Shown: positions 56,316 through 64,000 of the stretch, piece by piece
How positions within the stretch are numbered: the stretch's first letter is position 1
Layout: each line of letters opens with the position of its first letter
Assembly: GCF_020360975.1 (NCBI RefSeq)
Contig: NW_025408681.1
Coordinates: 1,860,001-1,924,000 of the forward strand
DNA: 64,000 bases
Reading direction: 5' to 3'
From: Hirsutella rhossiliensis
Lineage: Eukaryota > Ascomycota > Sordariomycetes > Hypocreales > Ophiocordycipitaceae
The notes under the pieces: generated by a model
Database searches by the model: none
What the model saw: only the letters and a program-made list of their open reading frames with translations
What the model was told of the DNA's origin: nothing
Made by a program: the position numbers and the translations under genes

Positions 56316-59300
56316 TTTGTGCTAGTCTTATAATAGCGGCGCGGCTTCGGCTTCCCCCTTTTGCTGGCCCGCGAATGCTCCTCACACACGGACGAGACGG
56401 CTATGCGAGCTCCAGTCCCCAGGCTCCTGGCCCCCCCATCCATCCAAATGCTTGCGGAACCACACAAAGGTAGGCCTCCGTCACACTAAGACTGAGCCTG
56501 AAGGAGTGAAAGGGTGGGGGCAGACCGCTAGCCAGCATAGGTGTGTAGGATGTTTTGAGTACGCAGTTTGGAAGCAAGCCAACGCAACTTGGTAGGTGAA
56601 GGGGACTTGATTACTGACTTGCTGCTCGTTGGAAGTGCTTGTCGGTTCGGGCTGAGACAGACAGATGGCCGAGACGTGGTTGGGCGACCAGAAGTTGTGC
56701 TTGCTGTCGAGAGGGGGATTGCTGTGGCTTCCCGCGCCAGGTGATCGGGCGCGTTGCCGAAACAAGAGTTATTAGACGTCAGGACGTGCTCGTATTCTCC
56801 GCAGAGTAGAGCGGGCGAGGTCCAATGGGTTGGTGATAAGCCCAAGGGCGAGGCGTTCCTGTGTAACGGAGAGGCTGGACAGGCGGGCGGCGGCGTGGAC
56901 GGCTGTCTGAGGGGCCCGAGGATCCCGGGGCGAAGTGGCGCACCCAGGCAAAGCAAGTTATTTAGCAGAAGTAGCTGCTGCTGTTGGTTATGGCAGCAAG
57001 ATAGAAGAGGACGGCGATGGTGGTATTGCTGTCGTCGGTCGTCGTCGAGTTCGATGATGTTGGATAAGGTCTTGGCGCGTGGCGAGGGGAGCGGGGTGGC
57101 GTTCTGGGACTTTAGGCCGTGGCCATCCTTTTGTTGCCCCTACGTCGGAGGGATGCCAATCCAAGAGGAGAGGCTGAGAGTGAGACTGTCGATGGGTGGG
57201 GGCTCAGACGCAGCTACCCGTGGCCCATGTGGTGGCCGGCATGCACCATCAACCTGGAGTTGGCTCTACCGAGGAGGCGCAGTATTGGGCAAACGGGCAA
57301 CGGCGCGCAGGACGGCGTAGACGACAGGAGCTGGTGGAAGCCGCGGTGCAGCCGTCACGCAGAGATGAGGCATGCAAGACGGACAAGCGCACCACGTTTT
57401 TGCGTAGTGATTCGTCGGTAGCCGCTTGGCGCAGGCGGACAGCGCGTCGCAGTCGAGAGGGAGAAGCGGGAGTTGAGTGAATGGGAGGAGGAGAGCGAGA
57501 GTGGAGAGGGGGAAGGGGACGAGAGAGGGGAGGGGAGGGGAGATGGCGACAGCAGGTACGTCGGGCGGTTGGCGTGGTGTTGAAGAGTCCAGCAGAGCCT
57601 TCACAAAGTATCGGCAAGTAGAGGCTGCAATCCCGCCGCTCGAGGCATCCAAGTCGCGAGCACTTAAACTACCGCCTACAGTGTTACCATGGGAGAGTCG
57701 TCTAGGCTTGACGAGGCAGGCAATTCGTTGGCGATGGCGGAGTCGTGAAACAAACGCGACCAGGCGTCGACTTTGGCATGTGTGTTGCAGCGTGGATGGA
57801 CGGGAGGCATGTGCGGCTTCTGAATGCGGGGGAGGCTCCCGGCGGGCCTCAGTGGTCGCTGCAATAAGATAATTAAGCCACAGGCTTACCTAGCAAGTGC
57901 TTACGTACACCCCCACCCCACTGCGGGTGACTAAACACGTGCCGAATTGGATGCAAGCCGAGGACGCTGCACCTCGGACCTGGCCAATCAAGCGCTCAGA
58001 CGCTGACATGGCTCTGACTTGGCCCGAGGTTCACGGCACTGACGAAGAGCTTTGGCAAGAACTGATCTTGGTCGACATGAAACAGTTTATTTTTAAAGCT
58101 GAGGCAATATTGGATTACGGGCGTCATCTGATCCTTGACGCCTTTGCCTTTCCCTGGGGGGAAGCTTCGTAACTCGCTCAAAGTATCAAGTACCTTGCGA
58201 GCGGTGAGAATTGCCGTCGTCTCGTCAGCCGGGGCTGGGCGCCAAGACGCACCAGGGGCTGCAGGCAAGTCCGTCAGAGCACATTGGGAAATGGGAGGCC
58301 GCTCACTTTACCAGCCGTCGATTGGCAATGGCCATTACGTGTTGCGGCATCTTGACGTCTCCGTGGTTGGCAGCGGCCCCAAAGGTGACGTCTGCTTCGT
58401 ACCTGGTACTTGATAAACGTGTGCAGCGTGATACCAGGTGGGTAGTTTGCCGGCCCACTTGCGGGCCCGCTTCGCTACCGATCAATGGGCACCTGCCAGA
58501 TTCCAGGTACAGTACTTGACAATTGCAGGGAGGTCCAGTGAGACGAGACGGGGCACCGTGCCTGGCAGACCGCTAGGCCACGCCCGATAGCGGGTACTAG
58601 TCCCTCGAAGATATCACATTCAGGATCTCGGGTAAATCTGGGGTAGACCACAGATGAGACAACCTCAAGAGACAACCTCAAGAGGCAATCTCAAGAGACA
58701 CCCTCAAGAGACACCCTCAAGAGACACTCTCAAGAGATCTCCTCTCGACGGCCTACCTACGTTATGCCTCCACACAGACTGAAATCGCACTCGATGCTGC
58801 TCCGCCAACGCAGACCATCGAGGACGGCATGACCAGCCAGCTATTTGCAGCCAACACGACGGCTGCACACCATCGTGGCCAACTTCGTCTGTCCGCGACT
58901 CGAGCCTCCTCGCATCCCGGTTGCGCGAGCGGCGGCGATACAGCATCCATCGGCGGACATGGCTGGCGCGCAACCTCGAGGGCTTTGCCCCCTCTCTCTG
59001 CCTCCAACACTTCTCGAGGTTTCCCTCCACCCCTCCCTCCTCGACGACCACTTGGCTCCTGACCGTGGCAAGTCGTACAAATGCCATCCATCCATAGGTA
59101 CGCGCACACATATCTGCATGGCTTTCGGCACCATTCATCATGGCCCTGTCCGCATGGGCCGGCCTCTGAGAGATGCTCTTAGCCGAGCGGCCGAGTCTCG
59201 CCGCCGCCTCCTTTCGCAGCTCGTTCTCCTTGGTCCATGTGCGTCCGCCGCCCGTCGTCGCATCGATGCCCAGTCAACCATACGTGCTGACTCCGCTATC

Positions 59301-59942
59301 AGTGCATCTCAACAAATGCAGACACACGTGCGTGTAACCCACCTCGTCCTTTACTTCACAGGTTCGCGCTCCTGAATCCCGGCCCTCTCGCCCCATCACC
59401 TTCCCCTCCCAGGTCTCCCTCTCTCTCTCCATGCCGTGTCCCGCGCCCTCGCAGGCACAAGGTGTCATGACCACATCTTGACGGCAGCCGGCGTGACGTG
59501 CTGCCAGCTTGAGCTACACCAGCTCCTTGATGACATCTCCCGCCACGGCCAACCGATGGCCGCGAGTCCAGCTCTGCCCAACACGGTGGGCAGCAACTCG
59601 GCCGGGCACCTTCAACTGCCCTCCTGACCTGCATGGGTGCGGCTCCAAGTACACCGACACACGTCTGGCATGTATGTGGGCGCACAAAGACGCAGGCATG
59701 GCTTGTAGGGCCAAAACGAGGCCCTGCGTCATATCACGCCGTCCACGTACGGGCCTCGTATCTCCTGCGCTGGCCAACGCGCCGCTCACAGGGTAGGGGC
59801 ATGGGCATGCTGCTCGTCATCTGATGCTGCTGACGAGTTGCCCGTTACGCTCGACATGCCGAGTCTCCTTAACGCCGAGCCTGGAGTCCCATGTCCTCGT
59901 TAGGCCGCCCGAGCGTCTCTTCTTGGCACGATTACATCCCTG
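56316..59942. other. 3.6-kb gap upstream of acuK, no gene recognised
   Basis: Probably the long acuK promoter and leader (minus strand), then unassigned sequence, then the 3' flank of the MFS gene. It contains a 6 x 13-bp tandem repeat (58656-58733) and several TACCTGGTAC or GATACCAGG words near 58400-58510. Frames of up to 176-188 codons on the plus strand show no motif, and several run antisense to each other. Confidence 0.5.
58656..58733. repeat. 6 x 13-bp tandem repeat
   Basis: Six head-to-tail copies of a unit close to GAGACAACCTCAA (variants GAGGCAATCTCAA, GAGACACCCTCAA, GAGACACTCTCAA). A minisatellite in intergenic DNA. Confidence 0.92.
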
Positions 59943-62313
59943 TTAGTTCTTGGCAAACCGACTCTTGTCTCGAATTCGCTTGCCATATCTGAAGAAAATG
60001 TACGGGAATGGGAGCATGACGACGGTCAGGAATGCAAGCAGGGACGAAGCCCACTGGTAGCCCAGCTTTTGGTACATCTGGTTGCCGAACAGTGGGAATG
60101 CCGCTGTGATCCTGAGTTAGCATCATCTACGTCCTACGTTCGACGGCAGAAGCAGGCCGAGCCCGTAACCCGCGGGCCGCGCGGATTTCAGGTCTTCTCA
60201 CCGGCAAAGAGACAGCGGATGAATGCGTTGGCCGCGAGGGCGCTCGCGGCGTACAGTGGATAGGCGTCGACCTTTTGTTGGTCGAGCTTGTAAGCAAGAC
60301 GGCAAATCCTTTTGCCTGGGCGGGCATCGGTCGACTCACAAGAAAGGTAAAGATGCTGGTGAACAGCAACACGTTGCTGTGCCACGCTCATCGTCAGCAC
60401 CAGATCTTCGGCAATGCGAGATGGTCAAAGAGAAGTCTCGATGCCCTGCTGGCGGCATGGGCCGAAGCAAACCTGCCTCGACCGCTGCACGAGCCAGCCG
60501 GCCAGGCTACACCACCTCGCCAAGCAGGGTCAGAGCGCGGCTGCGAGAAACGGCTCTCCCAACCCAACTGGACCTCAAGCTATGGCACAGCAAATGAACT
60601 GGCATGGGCTTGCCCCCACTCCCTTTGCTTCTCCCACAGCACGAGCCGTCTTTGATGGCCATGCTGTGTAATGCGGTGGCTGAACACGACTTACCCGGTT
60701 CCAAATATGGCCGATCCAATGATGGGAACGATCCAATGCACCCACGGATACGTTGACCAGCCAAACATGAACAGGCCGACAGGGACGAGGAGGGAACCAA
60801 GAATGGCGGGGGGGAGTCGAAACTCGGGCTCGCTGCCGTCCTTAACCCCGGTCACTCGCTCGTGCCTGCGAATGAGGTTGGCACGGATGCGGTGCCACAA
60901 GGGATCAGATGCCACTCCAAGAAGCATGGCTACCATGATGCCCAAGAAGGCCAGGCCCGTCTGCCAAGGTTGAAGCCGTGGTTGGTGCCGAAGACGAGGG
61001 GAAAGGCCCCGAAGAAGAGATAGAGGATGCCCAGAAGCAGCGCAGAGAAGATGCAGAGGTTGAGACACATGGGCTCGAAGATAAGGAGCTGAAATGGGCG
61101 AAGCAGCGAGCGCCCAACGGCGCGCGTGACCGACCGTTCGACCATGTCGGCCGGGACGATCCATCTGTCGTCTCCAGTCTCCGCCCGGAGCCTGCGCGCT
61201 TTGTTCCTCAACAAGATGGGGTCTGGCACGTTCACCCACATGAGCGCATGTCAGTGCATCATGTCCACCGAACAGATGAACGCCGAGTCCTCGAATCGGG
61301 AAGGGCAAAGAGGAAATAAGGGGTCGGAGGGACAGGGGTACGTACGGTACGTTTCGGGAACGAAGAAGATGATGGCGACCCAAAGAGCGAATGTCCAGAT
61401 GATGAGCACGTAATACGTCCAGCGCCAATCAACGTTGTAGTTGATGAAGCCACCTACCAAGGGGCCGAGACTGGGCCCAATGAAGGGGGACATGGAGAAG
61501 AAAGCCATTGGGGCATGCAGCTCGTCCTTTGCGAACAAATCGCCCACGGTGCCGCCCGACACGGCCAGAAAGGCACTGCCGGCAAAGCCGTCCATGAAGC
61601 GGAAGACGAGCAGGACGGCAACGTGCTTGGTCACGGCCTGCGGGATGAGCCAGACAAGGTAGGTGGTCCAAGCCACGAGGTAAATGGGCCGCCGGCCGTA
61701 GAACTCGCTGAGCGGGCTGAGGAACATGGGCCCGAAGCTGATGCCCAAGACAAAGGTAGACAAGCCGAGCACGGAGACGATCCTAGAGTTGTGGAATTCG
61801 GCCTCCATCTTCTCGTACGTCGACGTGTAAATGGAGCTGGCACAAGTGCTGCCGGCCGGCGACGTTAGCAAGCAGGGGCGTCACCCTCTCTCTCTCTTGC
61901 ATCCGCGCCATTTCTCGTTTCCTCGGATAATCAACTTACACGCATAGGCTGGCATGCGAGACGATGATGACAATCAGCCATTTGCGGCCCCAGCCGAAGC
62001 TCCGGGGGCACATGGGATCGCTGTCGCCTCCGTCCCAGTCGACCTCGAACGCATGCTTGTCCCGGGGCGGCGAACCGGCCGCCTCGCCGGCATCGGCGGA
62101 CTTGTCGGATACGCCGTTGCTGTTTCGCGACCGAGTCCGATGCATGGCAGCGGGCGGCGAGTGCTGGCTGGAGCGGGACAGGGTGGAGTCGTCCGAGCCG
62201 GGGCCCGGGCCATCCGCCGTTGGCGATTTGGGCCGATTCGACAACGGCCGTTGGGCGTTCTGTGCTGGGCCCATCTTTGCGGTGGCACTGACTTTCACGT
62301 CAGGAGCGAACAT
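59943..62313 (-). CDS. MFS drug:H+ antiporter, DHA1 type, with apparent frameshift
   Basis: Twelve-helix DHA1 multidrug transporter, expected in the plasma membrane. Exons 62313-61940, 61848-61346, 61222-60695, 60376-60340, 60271-60202 and 60103-59943 encode about 557 residues if one missing base is allowed for. Landmarks: CASSIYTSTYEKMEAEF, LSPLSEFYGRRPIY, FLAVSGGTVGDLF, FIGPSLGPLVGGFIN, then after splicing PILLRNKARRL, YPLYAASALAANAFIR and LFAAAFPLFGNQMY, ending KRIRDKSRFAKN. Within exon 3 the frame breaks between HGFNL and WQTGLAFLG (near 60967). The neighbouring splice phases only fit if one base is missing there. The third intron (60377-60694) is 318 bp, far longer than the others. The gene may be a young pseudogene, or the base loss may be a sequencing error. 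Confidence 0.85.
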
Positions 62314-63008
62314 CGATAGACCAACGGCATGAAGACACGCAAACCGGGGGACTTTATAAGCCGGGCTGGGACCTTGGCAAGGACGGGCATAGGGGTTGAT
62401 GGCTTGAACCGAGACTAGTCCGGAGCCCGAGATGCTGCTGATTAGAAATCTTCGCTTTAGTCTCCGTCGCCGGCCATTGTCGACTCCCCAGGCCACTAGC
62501 GACCCGTCCTCGTCCTCGTCCAGGGCACCGAGGCCGCAGACGGGCAAGGGAAGCGACGGCGTCGGATATGAGGCGGTGATAAGGCCGCCAGAGCCGAGGC
62601 CGGCGCTTGGGGGAGGAACGTTGAATGCATAACCGTCAGCCTGCACCGATGGCGTCAAGACATGGGCTTGCGCGCAAGAGGCAATGAAGATGCCGCCGCA
62701 CTTTGCTTCTTGGATAAGAGAGAACAAGGCGTTACATGGCCTGTTTCATGGAGGAATAGACGGATAGTGGGATTCACACCATGCACCAACGTTTGGTTTT
62801 CACAGCGACAAAATCCTTTTTACTTGCTAAATACAACACTAGCCCGCTCTTCTATATTGCACATGGATGCTGTAGTATGCCGAGTTCTGTCCGATGGCTG
62901 TTCCTGTCACGTCCGCAAATCCCATGCCGGTCCGAATTATCCGCCCCTGCCGGCCTGCACGTTATATACAACAAGTCACAAAAGCAAACAGGTGCAATCA
63001 CACCATCA
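62314..63008. other. intergenic upstream of the DHA1 gene
   Basis: Presumed promoter of the leftward transporter and 3' flank of the GH5 gene. The transporter frame stays open upstream (to an ATG at 62727), but those residues do not look conserved. No other gene seen. Confidence 0.5.
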
Positions 63009-64000
63009 TCAGTACGTCTCGGACAGGCCGTCCTTGGCAAAGTCGGGCACGTCGGCGTCGCACTTGAAGTCCGGCTCGTAGGCCTTTGCCGGGAGGATGC
63101 CGGCCTCGAGGCCAGCCTCGTAGCTCCACAGCGGCGCGCTCTCCGTCTTCCAGGTCCAGTACCACCAGCCCCAACCCTTTTCGAAGCTGTGCATCTGGGC
63201 CTCGGCGAACATGCGCAGGAATTTTTTGTAGTCGGCGCTGAACTGGGCCGGGTCCTGGTTGGCCTTGGAGCACGAGCACGAGGCGTCCTTGGCCGGGCAG
63301 CGCGGCGTCAGCGTCGACGTGGCCTCGTCGCCCGTGTCGTAGGTGCCCTGCCAGCGGTTGCCCCAGCCGACGCCCGTCAGGTGCCTGGCGCAGTCCGTGT
63401 CGGCCTGGGACCACTCGGCGAAGACGGTGGGGCCGTGGCCGCGGGCCGGGTCCATGCTCAGCTCCGTCTGCTGCGTCCAGCCGTCGCAGGCGTACTGCAC
63501 CTTTTTGCGGTGCGTGAAATCGATCTGGTTCTCGTTGAAGATGACGTACTGGTGCACGTCGAGCACCATGTCGCCGGGAAGCAGGCCCTGCCACTTGTCG
63601 AGGCCCATGAAGCCGTCGCCAAAGACGACGAGGGCGTCGACGCCGTTGCCGCGCACCACCTTGTTGGCCGCCTTGGTCCACGACACGACGTCGCCGAGGG
63701 GCAGGAACGTCATGCGCGGCTCGTTGACCAGGCCGTAGTGTGTCACGATGTTGCGGTACCGCGCCTGCGCAAAGAACTTGGACAGGCGGTCGTGCAGCTC
63801 GAGCGAGCGCTTGGCGTTGGTCTGGCCGTCGGTGCCGTTGAACCAGCCGATGGCGCCGAACCGGCCGCTGTGGTTCCAGCCGTTCTGGCTGCCCGGCAGG
63901 CTGTGCAGGTCGAGGTTGACGCGCAGGCCGTGCTTGCGCGCCCACTCGATGCCGCGCAGCAGGTAGCGCCACGAGGTGCGGAAGACGTACGGGTCGCCGT
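63009..64000 (-). CDS. GH5 exo-beta-1,3-glucanase, 5' end outside window
   Basis: Cell-wall glucan beta-1,3-glucosidase of glycoside hydrolase family 5 (Exg1/GH5_9 type). At least 330 residues are present, in one open frame reaching the window edge, so the N-terminus (probably with a signal peptide) is missing. Visible motifs: LRVNLDLHSLPGSQNGWNHSG with the conserved DLH and NG, VTHYGLVNEPR carrying the acid/base Glu in NEP, VVFGDGFMG, MVLDVHQYVIFN with the HQY motif, and VFAEWSQADTDC carrying the nucleophile Glu. The GWGWWYWTWKTE segment and a Cys-rich region (PAKDASCSCSK) complete the C-terminal part. It ends KDGLSETY. Confidence 0.92.
   Translation of the reverse strand, partial: GDPYVFRTSWRYLLRGIEWARKHGLRVNLDLHSLPGSQNGWNHSGRFGAIGWFNGTDGQTNAKRSLELHDRLSKFFAQARYRNIVTHYGLVNEPRMTFLPLGDVVSWTKAANKVVRGNGVDALVVFGDGFMGLDKWQGLLPGDMVLDVHQYVIFNENQIDFTHRKKVQYACDGWTQQTELSMDPARGHGPTVFAEWSQADTDCARHLTGVGWGNRWQGTYDTGDEATSTLTPRCPAKDASCSCSKANQDPAQFSADYKKFLRMFAEAQMHSFEKGWGWWYWTWKTESAPLWSYEAGLEAGILPAKAYEPDFKCDADVPDFAKDGLSETY

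Noticed and set aside
58656..58733. CRISPR-like array
   Set aside because: Units are 13 bp, abut without spacers and lie in a eukaryotic genome; a minisatellite explains them.
62998..63972. Minus-strand frame of 324 codons over the GH5 gene
   Set aside because: Wrong frame of the glucanase; the adjacent frame contains all the GH5 motifs.
1..64000. tRNA or 5S rRNA genes
   Set aside because: I scanned by eye for B-box-like GTTCGANTCC and 5S core words on both strands and found none outside coding exons; a covariance-model scan would be needed to be certain.

Overview
The window looks like nuclear DNA of a filamentous ascomycete, most likely a sordariomycete and plausibly Hypocreales. The case rests on GC-rich coding regions, many short introns (mostly 49-100 bp, several with a CTAAC-type branch sequence), and genes typical of Pezizomycotina: a QDE-2-type Argonaute, an AcuK-type gluconeogenesis activator, a 71-residue GRG-1/CCG-1 protein, an AP-1/Yap1 bZIP factor and a GH115 enzyme. 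Species cannot be fixed from the sequence alone. Gene models below were built by hand-placing splice sites so that reading phases agree; exon limits are given in each entry.

Left part (1-18.4 kb): a telomere-capping STN1 gene, a DNAJC9-like J protein, a Rib2-type riboflavin-pathway deaminase and a five-exon GH115 glycosidase. A gene-poor 3.5 kb stretch follows, with decayed reading frames and a perfect 16-bp inverted repeat. Then come a full-length Argonaute with an RGG tail and an intact DEDD catalytic set, an alpha/beta hydrolase with a possible peroxisomal C-terminus, and an OB-fold-like conserved protein.

Middle part (18.5-43.8 kb): a DHA2 drug:H+ antiporter-type MFS gene, a secreted Lys/Glu repeat protein that I cannot assign to any family, and a mostly housekeeping block: TRAPPC11, mitochondrial ribosomal protein mL41 (MRPL27), an HSL-type lipase, TSR2 and a BSD-domain protein (DOS2). 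GRG-1, the Yap1/AP-1 regulator and an STK32/YANK-type AGC kinase follow. Several pairs are head-to-head across 330-480 bp and probably share promoters (J protein/deaminase, TRAPPC11/mL41, lipase/TSR2).

Right part (43.8-64 kb): a 4.0-kb gap without a recognisable gene, a small probable mitochondrial protein, a DUF3632 protein, a RING protein, FMP52, riboflavin kinase FMN1 and the AcuK-type zinc-cluster/PAS activator. After a 3.6-kb gap comes a DHA1-type MFS transporter with an apparent one-base frameshift, and finally a GH5 exo-beta-1,3-glucanase cut by the window end.

Most genes are unlinked housekeeping or regulatory genes rather than an operon-like system. No biosynthetic backbone enzyme, CRISPR array, rRNA or tRNA was seen. 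The most distinctive items are the Lys/Glu repeat secreted protein, the frameshifted DHA1 transporter with an unusually long intron, two GC-AG introns, and the decayed interval at 7.9-9.3 kb.
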